Below are positions 7,300 to 17,020 of a stretch of 64,000 bases of DNA, one piece after another; the stretch's first letter is position 1; every line of letters starts with the position of its first letter. Under the pieces are notes generated by a model. It searched no databases, was not told the DNA's origin, and was given only the letters and a program-made list of their open reading frames with translations. The position numbers and the translations under genes were made by a program. The stretch lies in NCBI RefSeq assembly GCF_040096355.1, contig NZ_JBBMEX010000009.1, positions 103,066-167,065 of the forward strand, given 5' to 3'. Source of the stretch: Maccoyibacter intestinihominis (GTDB lineage Bacteria; Bacillota; Clostridia; Lachnospirales; Lachnospiraceae).

Positions 7300-8634
7300 C
7301 TACTGTTTTTCCATGTTTGCAAATTTGGTGTATTGCGGCAGCCATACGAGATTTACGGTTCCGATCGGGCCGTTTCTCTGCTTTGCGATATTGATCTCTG
7401 CAATTCCCTTCATGTCGCTGTCCTTGTTATAATAGTCATCACGATAGATGAACATTACCACATCGGCATCCTGCTCGATTGCTCCTGACTCACGCAGATC
7501 TGAAAGCATCGGACGGTGCTCCGGTCTCTGTTCTACGGCACGGCTGAGCTGTGACAGTGCGATCACCGGAACATTCAGCTCTCTTGCAAGTGATTTTAAG
7601 GAACGTGAAATATCGGATATTTCCTGCTGTCTGGAATCGGAACCTCTGCCGGAACCGGACATCAACTGTAAGTAGTCGATGATGATCAGTTTCAGATCAT
7701 GTTCTAATTTATACTTTCTGCACTTGCTGCGAAGCTCCGATATGGAAATTCCGGGCGTATCATCTATGATCAACTTGGATTTTCCTATCGTCCCCGCTCC
7801 TTCGATCAGTTTCTCCCAGTCGGAGTCCGCTAAATTTCCGGAACGGAGCAGCTGTGCATCCACATGCGATTCTAAGGCAAAGAGACGGTTTACTAACTGC
7901 TCTTTTGACATCTCAAGACTAAAGATCGCGGTACACTCATCTTCGTGAAAAGCAACATACTGTGCAATATTTAGGACAAATGCCGTTTTTCCCATGGAAG
8001 GTCTTGCTGCGACTAAGATCAGGTCTGACGGCTGTAGTCCCGACATCTTATAATCTAAATCGATAAAGCCAGTCGGGATTCCGGTCACATTTCCCTTTGT
8101 TTTTGCCGCTAACTGAATCTTTTCTAAGGCATTTAATACAACATCTTTGATCGGAACATAGTCTCCGCCACCCTGGTTCTGTAAGAGTGTAAAAATGCTC
8201 TTTTCCGTATCAGCAAGGATGTCCTCCACCGGGTCTTTTTGTGCATATGCTGCATTTTCGATACCTTCGGTCGTGCGGATCAGTTCCCGTAAGAGTGCCT
8301 TTTCTTTTACGATATTTGCATAATATTTGATATTTGCAGAAGTTGGTACTGATGCCACGATGTTTCCCACATACTCTAAACTGCTGACTTCCGGCGGTAC
8401 ATTTTTCTCCTTTAAACGGTTCTGCAGAGTAACTAAATCTACCGGCTGTCCGTCATTAAACAGCTCTAACATCGCTTCAAAGAGTATTCCATACTGCTTG
8501 TGGTAAAAATCTTCTGTTGTTAAAATCTCGGATGCCGCCATGACTGCTTCTCTGTCCATGATCATGGAACCGATGACAGACTGTTCTGCCTCTAGGCTGT
8601 TTGGCATTACCCGCTTGATTACGGATTCTTCCAT
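7300..8634 (-). CDS. dnaB: Replicative DNA helicase DnaB (DnaC in B. subtilis)
   Basis: 444 residues, full length. It is the hexameric 5'-3' helicase at the replication fork. The N-terminal primase-interacting domain (PNSLEAEQSVIGSMI from residue 11) is followed by a linker and a RecA-like motor. The motor has Walker A ARPSMGKT near residue 212, Walker B LIIIDYLQLM near 315, and ALSQLSRAVEQRP with the arginine-finger region DLRESGAIEQDADVV after it. GAGGAG precedes the ATG. It is the last gene of gdpP-rplI-dnaB, the same order as in many Firmicutes. No intein is present. Confidence 0.97.
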   Translation of the reverse strand: MEESVIKRVMPNSLEAEQSVIGSMIMDREAVMAASEILTTEDFYHKQYGILFEAMLELFNDGQPVDLVTLQNRLKEKNVPPEVSSLEYVGNIVASVPTSANIKYYANIVKEKALLRELIRTTEGIENAAYAQKDPVEDILADTEKSIFTLLQNQGGGDYVPIKDVVLNALEKIQLAAKTKGNVTGIPTGFIDLDYKMSGLQPSDLILVAARPSMGKTAFVLNIAQYVAFHEDECTAIFSLEMSKEQLVNRLFALESHVDAQLLRSGNLADSDWEKLIEGAGTIGKSKLIIDDTPGISISELRSKCRKYKLEHDLKLIIIDYLQLMSGSGRGSDSRQQEISDISRSLKSLARELNVPVIALSQLSRAVEQRPEHRPMLSDLRESGAIEQDADVVMFIYRDDYYNKDSDMKGIAEINIAKQRNGPIGTVNLVWLPQYTKFANMEKQ

Positions 8635-8649
8635 CAGAATTCTCCTCTT

Positions 8650-9096
8650 TTACTCTTCCGTTACTTTTACACGCAGTGTTCCTGTTACCTTCGTATGAAG
8701 TCTGATCGGTACATCATGGTAACCCAGGGAACGAATCGGCTCTTCTAACTGCATTTTTTTCTTATCCAGTGTAAAACCAATCTGTTCTTTTGCTGCGGCC
8801 GCAATCTCTTTGGTGGATACGGAACCAAAGATTTTTCCACCCTCTCCGGTCTTAATCTTTACTTCTACTACTTTGCCTTCAAGGTCTTTTGCAAGCTCCT
8901 GTGCTTTTTCTAAGTTCTCCTGTGCCACTTTATCTGCATGCTGATTCTGTAATTTGAGATCATTCAGATTCTTTGCGGTTGCCTCTACTCCTAATTTTTT
9001 CGGAAGAATCATGTTCCGTGCATAACCCGCACTGACTTCTACGACATCTCCTTTTTTTCCTAATGTTTTTACATCCTGTAATAAAATAATCTTCAT
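8650..9096 (-). CDS. rplI: 50S ribosomal protein L9
   Basis: 148 residues, the standard length. The N-terminal 23S-binding domain is clear (MKIILLQDVKTLGKKGDVVEV, GYARNMILPKKLGVEAT), followed by the long central helix and the C-terminal domain (TGEGGKIFGSVSTKEIA). It overlaps the gdpP stop by one base (TAATG), indicating translational coupling. Confidence 0.98.
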   Translation of the reverse strand: MKIILLQDVKTLGKKGDVVEVSAGYARNMILPKKLGVEATAKNLNDLKLQNQHADKVAQENLEKAQELAKDLEGKVVEVKIKTGEGGKIFGSVSTKEIAAAAKEQIGFTLDKKKMQLEEPIRSLGYHDVPIRLHTKVTGTLRVKVTEE

Positions 9097-11144
9097 TATT
9101 CAATGTCTCCTTCCTCTAACATTTCGTCTAATGTATTCTGTATCTTCTGTTTTGCCTCCTCCACAGTGCAATCGGTAAGCTGTGCTCCGGCAACATTCAG
9201 ATGTCCGCCGCCGCCAAGCCGCTCCATGATCAACTGCACGTTGATCTCATCTATGGAACGGGAACTTACATAGATCTTGCCCTGATAAGGTGTCAATACA
9301 AAGGATGCTTTGATCCCGATAATGTTTAACAGCTCATTTGCTGCCTGCGCTCCGACAATGGTCGGGCTCTCTATCTTATCTGCCGGACATACGGAAATTG
9401 CAAACTGTCCTCTGTAAACTTCCGCATGACGGACTGCTTCTGCCCTTGCTTTGTAGGCATCCATATCGTTTCTGAGCATTTTGCGTACGCGGGTTACTTC
9501 CGCACCACAACGTCTTAAATATGCTGCTGCCTCAAAAGTACGCACACCTGTCTTTGTCATGAAGTTATTGGTATCAATGAGGATTCCTGCATAGATGCAG
9601 TCTGCCTCACTGGGCTCTAACTTGATATTTTCCGTAAAATACTGCAATACCTCTGCGATCATCTCACAGGTAGAGGATGCATATGGCTCGATATAGGATA
9701 AAATTGGATTTTCTACCACATCACTGGTCTGTCTGTGATGGTCAAACACTACGATCGACTTTGTCTTCGTCAGCAGCTCCGGACATTCCGTGTAATTTGG
9801 ACGGTTTGTGTCCACAACCATGACCAGCGTCCGGCTGTCTACCTTATGTAATGCCGTTTCACTGGTAATACATAAGTCTTCCGGATAACCATTCTCTTTG
9901 GTAAAACACTCCTTGATCGGGCGTAAGGAGGAGGTAACCTCATCTATGACAATATGTGCCGGCTTTCCAAGAACTCTTGCTGCACAATAGATTCCGACTG
10001 CAGCTCCAAAGGAATCGACATCGGCTATACGGTGTCCCATGATCAGGACACGTTCCCTGCCCTCGATCAGCTCCCGGAGCGCTTCTGCCTTTACTCTGGC
10101 TTTTACTCTGGTGTTCTTCTCTACCTTCTGGGATTTTCCACCATAGTAGGTGATCTGGTCACGCTCTTTGATGACCACCTGATCGCCGCCTCGTCCGAGT
10201 GCAAGGTCGATCGCCGCTCTTGCATACTCCGCATTCTGGTTATAGGTTCCCGCGTTGTATCCGATTCCGATACTGAGCGTTACCGCCATTTCGTTTCCTA
10301 CTTTGACCGTCTTAACATCTTCGATCAGGCTGAACTTATCTTTTTCTAATTCCTCTAAATATTTGTGCTGGAATACCACAAAGTATTTATCTTTTTCTAT
10401 CTTTCGCACCAATGCATCTGCAGGTGAAAAATATTTGTTGATCTTCCGGTCTATCAATGCGATCAATAGTGAACGTTTGACATCCTCTATACTGTCTAAA
10501 ACCTCGTCATAGTTGTCAATATAGACTAAGGATGCTACTAACTTCTGCTCCTCATTTTCCCGGATATACTGCTGCAGCTTTGTCTCATCAAAAATATAGA
10601 GTGCTGTCAAAAAATCCTCGCTCTGCTCTAATGAGACGATCGCACTCTCCGGTGCCATGCTGTCAAAATAAATCTTTTTTAAATGGATGCGGAAATTCTT
10701 CTCATCCATGGTCACATAGACATCCTGCACGTCATCCTCTTTCTGGATCAGTTCTTTTGTCAGTGCCGGAAAGATTCCGTTGATGGTCTTGTGATAGGTC
10801 TTGTCTTTTCCTGTTACCTCGCTGAAGTTCTGATTGAGCCACAGGATCTTGCCGTCATGGTCTAAAAGCGCGTAGGGAATCTCAAATTCCTCTAACAGCT
10901 TTTTCTGCGCGCTGCCGTACTGTGTCGCAAAACTGATCAGCTCATTGACAAGCACCGGCTTGTTATAATTATAGGACAGGCACACAACGATGAAATATAT
11001 CACGGTAAATACTGTAACCACGCAGCCGGATTTTGTATTGATCATATACACCGGTACGTTGAATACAGCTAATAATATCGTCAATATCATCGGCCAGTAC
11101 ATATAGTTCCGCAGACGGCCTTTTAATTTAATATTACGTTTCAT
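9096..11144 (-). CDS. gdpP: c-di-AMP phosphodiesterase GdpP
   Basis: 682 residues in the typical GdpP architecture. Two membrane helices (about 15-57) come first, then a PAS domain (85-165) and a degenerate GGDEF domain (180-310) with no GGDEF signature. A DHH domain follows (365-520: GHRIADVDSFGAA, VVDTNRP, VVFDHHRQ), and last a DHHA1 domain with GGGGHLNVAGA near 650. The enzyme hydrolyses the second messenger c-di-AMP at the membrane. In Firmicutes this sets potassium uptake and wall homeostasis, which is notable because the KdpD at 47.3-50.0 kb carries a c-di-AMP-binding-type motif. First gene of gdpP-rplI-dnaB. Confidence 0.93.
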   Translation of the reverse strand: MKRNIKLKGRLRNYMYWPMILTILLAVFNVPVYMINTKSGCVVTVFTVIYFIVVCLSYNYNKPVLVNELISFATQYGSAQKKLLEEFEIPYALLDHDGKILWLNQNFSEVTGKDKTYHKTINGIFPALTKELIQKEDDVQDVYVTMDEKNFRIHLKKIYFDSMAPESAIVSLEQSEDFLTALYIFDETKLQQYIRENEEQKLVASLVYIDNYDEVLDSIEDVKRSLLIALIDRKINKYFSPADALVRKIEKDKYFVVFQHKYLEELEKDKFSLIEDVKTVKVGNEMAVTLSIGIGYNAGTYNQNAEYARAAIDLALGRGGDQVVIKERDQITYYGGKSQKVEKNTRVKARVKAEALRELIEGRERVLIMGHRIADVDSFGAAVGIYCAARVLGKPAHIVIDEVTSSLRPIKECFTKENGYPEDLCITSETALHKVDSRTLVMVVDTNRPNYTECPELLTKTKSIVVFDHHRQTSDVVENPILSYIEPYASSTCEMIAEVLQYFTENIKLEPSEADCIYAGILIDTNNFMTKTGVRTFEAAAYLRRCGAEVTRVRKMLRNDMDAYKARAEAVRHAEVYRGQFAISVCPADKIESPTIVGAQAANELLNIIGIKASFVLTPYQGKIYVSSRSIDEINVQLIMERLGGGGHLNVAGAQLTDCTVEEAKQKIQNTLDEMLEEGDIE

Positions 11145-11252
11145 AATGTCTCCTTTGTGATGTCATACCACTCCTTATAGGTGGGTACAATCTATATAAG
11201 TATAGCATTAAAACCCCTATATTTAAAGCATTTTTTGCATCTTGGGACAAGC

Positions 11253-11292
11253 AAAACCCCCGCACCACAACGGATTGGGTGCGAGGGTTTTT
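11253..11292. terminator. Terminator of the rpsF-ssb-rpsR operon
   Basis: AAACCCCCGCACC and GGGTGCGAGGGTTT form a GC-rich stem with one mismatch. On the minus strand TTTTG follows; on the plus strand TTTTTAG follows. It lies 30 bases after the rpsR stop. Confidence 0.85.
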
Positions 11293-11323
11293 AGAATACT
11301 AAATGTTGTTTTTATTTTTACAA

Positions 11324-11587
11324 TTAGTCTGTTACATATGGCATTAATGCAACGTGACGGGCTCTCTTGATTGCTACTGTAAGAGCTCTCTGATGTTTTG
11401 CACAGTTTCCTGTGATTCTTCTTGGTAAGATTTTACCTCTTTCAGAGATATATCTTTTTAATTTATTTACATCTTTGTAATCAATTACATTGTCTTTTCC
11501 ACAGAAAACACAGACTTTTTTTCTTCTATGCGGTGCTCTTCTTCTTGCCGGAGCGTCGCCGCTTCTCTCTGCTTTATTGTAAGCCAT
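11324..11587 (-). CDS. rpsR: 30S ribosomal protein S18
   Basis: 87 residues. KVCVFCGKDNVIDYKDV and LKRYISERGKILPRRITGNCAKHQR are the diagnostic S18 sequences. The CxxC pair with a basic N-terminus marks the zinc-retaining form. Last gene of rpsF-ssb-rpsR; S18 pairs with S6 in the 30S platform. Confidence 0.98.
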   Translation of the reverse strand: MAYNKAERSGDAPARRRAPHRRKKVCVFCGKDNVIDYKDVNKLKRYISERGKILPRRITGNCAKHQRALTVAIKRARHVALMPYVTD

Positions 11588-11607
11588 GATATTTACCTCC
11601 TATAATT

Positions 11608-12048
11608 CTAGTTAAATGGTAATTCTTCGTCAATTCCATCCGGAATATTCATAAAGCCGTCTCCTGCCGCACTGCTTGGTGCAGGTCTCTCAGCCGGTGC
11701 AAATCCTGCATTGCTCTCGCTTGCAGACTTGCTCTCTGCAAATTCCTGTTCTTCGACTACGACATCGGTTGTATATACTCTCTGTCCGTCTTTGTTTGTG
11801 TAGCTTCCGGTCTGAATACGTCCGGTTATTGCTATCTTAATCCCTTTACGGAAATATTTTTCTGCAAATTCTCCCTGACGTCCAAATGCAACACAGTTGA
11901 TAAAATCTGCTGTCTGCTGGTCTCCGTCACGTCTGAATCTTCGATCTACTGCAATTGTATATCTTGCTACGGCTGTTGACTGTTCTCCCTGAGAATAACG
12001 GATCTCCGGATCTCTGGTCAGTCGGCCCATAAGTATTACCTTATTCAT
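11608..12048 (-). CDS. ssb: Single-stranded DNA-binding protein
   Basis: 146 residues. An OB fold covers residues 1-105 (MNKVILMGRLTRDPEIRYSQ, NCVAFGRQGEFAEKYFRKG). A disordered tail follows and ends in the acidic DGIDEELPFN, the hydrophobic-acidic tip that recruits replication and repair proteins. It lies between rpsF and rpsR, the conserved bacterial order. Confidence 0.97.
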   Translation of the reverse strand: MNKVILMGRLTRDPEIRYSQGEQSTAVARYTIAVDRRFRRDGDQQTADFINCVAFGRQGEFAEKYFRKGIKIAITGRIQTGSYTNKDGQRVYTTDVVVEEQEFAESKSASESNAGFAPAERPAPSSAAGDGFMNIPDGIDEELPFN

Positions 12049-12067
12049 GCGATTTCCTCTTTTCTAT

Positions 12068-12358
12068 TTATGCCTCGTCTGCTCTAACGCATAAGAAACG
12101 AAGAACGTTGTCCATGATACGAACGTTTTCCTCTAACTGAGCAGGAACATCTGCGTTTGCATCAAACTGGATGAAATAGTAAAATCCTTCTCTCATCTTC
12201 TGAATTTCGTAAGCTAATCTTTTCTTACCCCACTCATCAACGTTTGTGATCGTGCCGCCAAGACGTGTAATATAGTCTTTTGCTTTCTCTACGACTGCTG
12301 CTCTGGCATCGTCTTCGATTTTTGCGTTCACAACGAGTGCTAATTCATATTTGTTCAT
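12068..12358 (-). CDS. rpsF: 30S ribosomal protein S6
   Basis: 96 residues. MNKYELALVVNAKIEDDAR, the GGTITNVDEWGKKRLAYEI core and VMDNVLRFL-type ending (RIMDNVLRFLCVRADE) are typical. First gene of the operon; AAAGGAGG lies upstream. Binds S18 in the 30S platform. Confidence 0.98.
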   Translation of the reverse strand: MNKYELALVVNAKIEDDARAAVVEKAKDYITRLGGTITNVDEWGKKRLAYEIQKMREGFYYFIQFDANADVPAQLEENVRIMDNVLRFLCVRADEA

Positions 12359-12418
12359 GTTGCTTTTACCTCCTTTTGGTCTCTGGCCCCCTGTCTCACA
12401 AGGAGCAAGGAATTTGAT

Positions 12419-12465
12419 AATATATCACGAAGATATATTTTAGCATGGGTTTTTCCAACTTTCAA
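12419..12465 (-). promoter_or_regulatory. Promoter and leader hairpin of rpsF-ssb-rpsR
   Basis: TTGAAA (12460-12465) and TAAAAT (12437-12442) are 17 bases apart on the minus strand. The 5' end of the transcript can form AATATATC-ttcgt-GATATATT. The remaining leader contains no S6:S18 binding motif that I can assign. Confidence 0.75.
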
Positions 12466-12500
12466 GCATTTTTTGGCATTTTCCCATTTTTCGTGGTTTT

Positions 12501-12692
12501 TTAGGACTTTTTCGTAAGTCCTTTCGTGTTTTTCTCTACCTGTTTTCTTGCTATCATGATCTGATGTCCGCAGCCTGTGCATTTAAGCCGGAAATCTGCG
12601 CCTACTCTTAGGATTTCCCATTCATGGCTTCCACACGGATGCTGTTTTTTCAGTTTTACGATATCTCCCACTTCATATTGATATTGATTCAT
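12501..12692 (-). CDS. DUF951 family zinc-binding protein
   Basis: 63 residues matching the family along its whole length: VGDIVKLKKQHPCGSHEWEI, GADFRLKCTGCGH and a basic tail. The cysteines and histidines (HPCG, CTGCGH) suggest a small metal-bound fold. Function is unknown. In Firmicutes it is often next to the rpsF operon, as here. It overlaps the rpsF promoter region but ends before the -10 box. Confidence 0.85.
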   Translation of the reverse strand: MNQYQYEVGDIVKLKKQHPCGSHEWEILRVGADFRLKCTGCGHQIMIARKQVEKNTKGLTKKS

Positions 12693-12718
12693 AGTTTCTC
12701 CTGATTTTTCTGGTCGGA

Positions 12719-13432
12719 CTACAATGCGCCAAATACTTTTCCTATACTCTCATGGATGATGAGATCCGCCCGGCTGTCCATCGGCGTTGCACTTTTATTG
12801 ATCAAAACCAGCTTGTTGCCCCTGTAATAATCAATCAGTCCTGCCGCCGGATAAACGGCTAAGGATGTACCGCCGATAATCAATATATCGGCATTGCTGA
12901 TGTATTCAATGGATTTTTGCAACGTCCTGCTGTCTAATCCCTCTTCATAAAGTACCACATCCGGCTTAATCTTACCACCGCACTCGCAGGTCGGTATGCC
13001 TTCTGATTCGAGAATATATCTTGCATCATAGAGCTTATGACATTTCTGACAATAATTTCTATGTACACTTCCATGCAGCTCTAAGACTTCTTTGCTTCCG
13101 GCTTTCTGGTGCAGTCCGTCAATGTTCTGTGTGATGACGGCTTTCAGTTTGCCTTTCTGCTCTAACTCTGCTAATTTTTTATGTGCCATATTCGGCTCGG
13201 CATCCAGTGCCAGCATTTTATCGCGATAAAAACGGTAAAATTCCTCCGTATGATACAAATAGAAGGAATGGCTTAAGATCGTTTCCGGCGGATAATCATA
13301 TTTCTGGTTATACAGACCGTCTACGCTTCTAAAATCCGGGATACCGCTCTCGGTCGATACTCCCGCACCGCCAAAAAACACAATATTATCCGAATTTCCC
13401 ACCAGTTCTTTAAAGCGCTCTATCTCGTTCAT
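12719..13432 (-). CDS. cobB: NAD-dependent protein deacylase (sirtuin)
   Basis: 237 residues. Sirtuin landmarks are all present: GAGVSTESGIPDFRS near residue 22, TQNIDGLHQKAG with the catalytic His at LHGSVH, a zinc site (CQKC...CECGG), GGTSLAVYPAAGLI and the C-terminal NKS. It removes acyl groups from lysines using NAD+. CobB-type sirtuins reactivate acetylated Acs, and acs lies 6 kb away. Monocistronic or paired with the DUF951 gene 27 bases downstream. Confidence 0.95.
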   Translation of the reverse strand: MNEIERFKELVGNSDNIVFFGGAGVSTESGIPDFRSVDGLYNQKYDYPPETILSHSFYLYHTEEFYRFYRDKMLALDAEPNMAHKKLAELEQKGKLKAVITQNIDGLHQKAGSKEVLELHGSVHRNYCQKCHKLYDARYILESEGIPTCECGGKIKPDVVLYEEGLDSRTLQKSIEYISNADILIIGGTSLAVYPAAGLIDYYRGNKLVLINKSATPMDSRADLIIHESIGKVFGAL

Positions 13433-13642
13433 GTTACAGGCCTCCTCGCGTTATTTTTTTATGTTACACTTTTTTATGTTTTATTTTTGCTGTCAGGATT
13501 GCTTCTTTCATCAAAATGCTGCCCAGTTCCTTCTCTCTATCTGCATTATAATATGTATCTTTTCTTTGTACAACCACTATGTTTTTAAACAAAAAAGACA
13601 CTACCACAGGATTCTCTGATCTCTGCAATAATGCCCTTCGAG

Positions 13643-13716
13643 TTGCGGGAGCAAGATTTGAACTTGCGACCTTCGGGTTATGAGCCCGACGAGCTTCCAG
13701 ACTGCTCCATCCCGCG
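13643..13716 (-). tRNA. Initiator tRNA-fMet (CAT)
   Basis: The 74 bases fold as a cloverleaf with anticodon loop CTCATAA and T-loop TTCAAAT. C1 and A72 are unpaired and the anticodon stem ends in GGG/CCC. Both are initiator hallmarks, separating it from elongator Met. CCA is not encoded. The following stretch 13717-13949 has no gene or clear signal. Confidence 0.95.
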
Positions 13717-13949
13717 TCAATATAATTATTATAGACCTATTTCTTCTAACTGTCAAATTCTATGCAAAAATTTTAGTTTTTATACCTGTTTTGATTAAAG
13801 TGTCAAAAAATGGTTCACAACTTAGTGGCTGGCAAGTTGCCAATCAAAAAATTTTTAGGAAACCGCTTTTTGATACTTTTTCATATCCGGTATCTAAACC
13901 GTCCATCTCCAATCCCTTGAAAATGAACGGTTTTATATTCCATTACATT

Positions 13950-14477
13950 TTACACCATCATATACGCCAGTACCACACTTGCCACCGTACCGCCTAAAGT
14001 TGCCAGCAACGCACCTGCCAGTGTCCAGCGGCTTTTACTGACCTTGACCGCCATAAAATAGACAGACATCGTATAGAAGATCGTTTCCGTACTGCTCATC
14101 ATTAAAGATGTCATCGTGCCAATCAGTGAATCTGTCCCATATTCTTTAAAAATATCCAGCACCAGTCCGGTTGCCGCGGAGGAGGAAAACATCTTTACGA
14201 CCGTGACCGGAACCAGTTCCGAAGGAAATCCGACCAGCTCTGTCAACGGTGCGATCAGCTTTGAAATAAAATCCAAAAATCCTGACGCACGAAGAATTCC
14301 CACTCCGATCATCAGACCTATCAAAGTCGGCATGATCTGAATGACCGTGTGAAATCCGTCTTTTGCCCCGTCGATAAAATCGTCATAGACATTCTGCTTT
14401 GCCATCAGTCCGTAACCTACAATGGAAAATATTAAAAGCGGGATAATGGCATCCGATAAAAACAGTAAGATTTTCAT
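13950..14477 (-). CDS. spmB: Spore maturation protein B
   Basis: 175 residues from MKILLFLSDAIIPLLIFSIV; the ATG overlaps the spmA stop (ATGA), so longer upstream frames are rejected. A membrane protein with a nucleoside-recognition (Gate) domain: VGILRASGFLDF, PVTVVKMFSSSAATGLVLDIF and SSTETIFYTMSVYF. With SpmA it is needed for normal spore core dehydration in Bacillus and Clostridium. Biochemical activity is not established. Confidence 0.93.
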   Translation of the reverse strand: MKILLFLSDAIIPLLIFSIVGYGLMAKQNVYDDFIDGAKDGFHTVIQIMPTLIGLMIGVGILRASGFLDFISKLIAPLTELVGFPSELVPVTVVKMFSSSAATGLVLDIFKEYGTDSLIGTMTSLMMSSTETIFYTMSVYFMAVKVSKSRWTLAGALLATLGGTVASVVLAYMMV

Positions 14478-15094
14478 ACCTTCTTCACCCTTTCCATCAC
14501 CCACGCAAAAATAACTCCAACTACAGTCGACACCGTGGTTGCTAAAATTGCCGCTCCCACAATTCTTGTGGGGTTTGTGGAACCATACTGCGTCCGATAG
14601 GCAATAATGTTGATCGGGATCAGTTGAAGCGAGGAAATATTGACAATTAAAAATGTACACATTTCTGTATTAGCGATGCCTTTTGGCACTCCTCTTTTGC
14701 CAAGCACCGGACTTTTTCTTCTTTCATCCTCTAATTTTTCAAGCTCCTCCATCGCCTTGATCCCGGCAGGTGTTGCCGCCCAGCCAAGTCCAAAAAAGTT
14801 TGCGATCATGTTTGTGGAAATATATTCTCTTGCTTTATGATCTTTTGGGATAGAAGGAAACAAAAAGGTTAAAAGCGGCTCTAATTTTTTAGAAGCCCCC
14901 TCTATCAGTCCTGCCCGCTCCGCAATCTTCATCAGCCCCACCCAGAAGGACATGACTCCGATCATCGTAATGCAAAGCATTACCGCTTCTTTTGCCGAAT
15001 CCAGCGCCGCTTCCGTGACACTTGGCAGATTTCCGGTAAAAGCTGCAAAAATCGTTCCTATGATGATCATAAAGCCCCATAGGTAATTTAACAT
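14474..15094 (-). CDS. spmA: Spore maturation protein A
   Basis: 206 residues from MLNYLWGFMIIIGTIFAAF. This start follows AGAGGA and fits the family better than the ATG 12 codons earlier. Gate-domain membrane protein with MIGVMSFWVGLMKIAERAGL, FGLGWAATPAGIKAMEELE and CTFLIVNISSLQLIPINIIAYR. Four-base overlap with spmB shows a coupled pair. Its presence, with dacF at 32 kb, argues that the organism sporulates or did recently. Confidence 0.93.
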   Translation of the reverse strand: MLNYLWGFMIIIGTIFAAFTGNLPSVTEAALDSAKEAVMLCITMIGVMSFWVGLMKIAERAGLIEGASKKLEPLLTFLFPSIPKDHKAREYISTNMIANFFGLGWAATPAGIKAMEELEKLEDERRKSPVLGKRGVPKGIANTEMCTFLIVNISSLQLIPINIIAYRTQYGSTNPTRIVGAAILATTVSTVVGVIFAWVMERVKKV

Positions 15095-15226
15095 GGATTT
15101 TTCCTCTTGCTTTTTTTCTATTCTATGCATACTTTTGCATTCGATGAAGATTCTGAAAAAGAAGAATAAAATATATAATTCTACGATAAGATATGTTAGA
15201 ATGAGGTAACTTAAATATAAGAACGG

Positions 15227-17020
15227 ATGGACAAAATCATGACATATAGAAAACGTTTTGCTGCTTTGGGAATGAGTCTTGTACTTACGGCTTCTTTTTT
15301 TACGGGCTGTAATGTCAAAAAATCTCTTCCTTCCCTGAAATCCGAAGAAAAAGAATCCGAGATCCAGTCAGAGTTCGACACCTATACCGATGAACTGTTT
15401 GAAGAGGAGGTCACTCTGAACACGATCGCCCTGCATTATACGCTGGCTGACCCGGCTGCCTATGGGATCAATGATTATGAGATTTCCTTAGGTTCCGTCA
15501 CGGATGAATCCCTGTCCGAAAGTGTTACCATGTTAGAAAATATGCGTTCTTCGTTAGACGATTTTTCTTATCCTGCTTTACGGGATGATCAGCAGCTTAC
15601 CTATGATATTTTAGATGATTACTCTAAGTTAGAACTCGATAATGCAAAGCTCTATCTCTACAGCGAGGTTCTCCAGCCAAGTACCGGTACCCATACCCAG
15701 CTTCCGGTTCTTCTAGCAGAATATACTTTCCGCTGCGAGAAAGATGTCACCGATTACTTAGAACTGCTGTCACTGCTTCCTTCTTATTTTGATGAGATCA
15801 TTCAGTTTGAAAAATCAAAGGCAAATGCCGGACTTTTTATGTCTAAGCAAAACGCTGACACCGTTATCAGCCAGTGTCAGGATTTTATAGAAAACCCGAA
15901 ATCCTGCTTTTTGATCGAGACTTTTGATAACCGGATCGAATCTCTGTCCACCTTAAGCACAAGTGCCAAGGAGGAATATCGTTCCCAAAACGAAACCTAT
16001 GTCTTAAAAAAGATTATCCCGGCTTATAAAAATCTTGCCGCCGCCATAGAAGAACTTAAAGATTCCGGCAGTAACAAAGGCGGTCTTTGCAATTACGAGG
16101 ACGGAAAAGACTACTATGAATATCTGGTCAGATACTCCACCGGCTCATCCGACAGTATCAAGGACTTACAAAAACAGGTCGAACAAAAACGAAAAGAAGA
16201 TTTGTTGCAGCTTTCCGAACTGCTGACCAAAAATCCCATTTTGGCAAAGGAGAGCGAATCCTACCAGCTTGATACCAGTGATCCGTCACAGATCCTTGCA
16301 CAGTTAAAGGAGACGATCAAGAAGGATTTCCCGGAGGCACCGGATGCGAATTTTACGGTAAAGTATGTGGATGAAGCCTTAGAAGATTATCTGTCTCCTG
16401 CTTTTTACTTAACTTCTCCGATCGATGACTATAAAGAAAATTCTATTTATATTAATGAAGGGTCTCATTATGAAAAAATGAAGCTCTTTACAACCTTAGC
16501 ACATGAAGGCTTTCCGGGACATCTGTACCAGAACGTCTTTGCAAATACTTCCGGTCTGCCGTCCGTGCGTCAGCTTTTGAATTACTCCGGCTACACGGAG
16601 GGCTGGGCAACCTATGTCGAAATGATTTCCTATCAGTATGCAGGACTTGATAAGGATCTTGCCAAGGTTCTTCAATTAAACCAGTCCATTCTGCTGAGCC
16701 TGTATGCAAGCATGGATATGGGAATCCACTATCAGGGCTGGGATGCTTCTGATGTTAAGAATTTCCTCTCTGACTATGGCATCAGCAATGCTTCCGCCGC
16801 AAATGACACCTATGAATACATCTTAGGTGAACCGGCAAACTATTTAAAATACTATATCGGGTATCTGAAGTTTTTAGATTTACAGAAATATGCAAAAAAA
16901 GCCCTTAGCGAAAATTACACCGACCGGGCATTTCATGAGGCTGTCCTTCGGATCGGACCTGCACCGTTTGATATTATAAAAAAATATTTGTTAGATTATA
17001 TTCCAAAAAGTGGGAAGTGA
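15227..17020 (+). CDS. DUF885-family lipoprotein, probable zinc-type peptidase
   Basis: 597 residues. A signal peptide ends in the lipobox FTGC near residue 28, so the protein should be anchored outside the membrane. The DUF885 signature AHEGFPGHLYQN near residue 425 contains the HExxxxH-like putative metal site, followed by GYTEGWATYVEMIS about 35 residues on. These are features of the family and suggest a metallocarboxypeptidase-like fold; the substrate is unknown. The start may be this ATG or one four codons on; ribosome binding sites do not decide. A perfect terminator follows the stop. Confidence 0.85.
   Translation: MDKIMTYRKRFAALGMSLVLTASFFTGCNVKKSLPSLKSEEKESEIQSEFDTYTDELFEEEVTLNTIALHYTLADPAAYGINDYEISLGSVTDESLSESVTMLENMRSSLDDFSYPALRDDQQLTYDILDDYSKLELDNAKLYLYSEVLQPSTGTHTQLPVLLAEYTFRCEKDVTDYLELLSLLPSYFDEIIQFEKSKANAGLFMSKQNADTVISQCQDFIENPKSCFLIETFDNRIESLSTLSTSAKEEYRSQNETYVLKKIIPAYKNLAAAIEELKDSGSNKGGLCNYEDGKDYYEYLVRYSTGSSDSIKDLQKQVEQKRKEDLLQLSELLTKNPILAKESESYQLDTSDPSQILAQLKETIKKDFPEAPDANFTVKYVDEALEDYLSPAFYLTSPIDDYKENSIYINEGSHYEKMKLFTTLAHEGFPGHLYQNVFANTSGLPSVRQLLNYSGYTEGWATYVEMISYQYAGLDKDLAKVLQLNQSILLSLYASMDMGIHYQGWDASDVKNFLSDYGISNASAANDTYEYILGEPANYLKYYIGYLKFLDLQKYAKKALSENYTDRAFHEAVLRIGPAPFDIIKKYLLDYIPKSGK

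Noticed and set aside
12355..12582. 75-codon frame on the minus strand before rpsF
   Set aside because: It crosses the rpsF promoter and ribosome binding site and overlaps the DUF951 gene in another frame.
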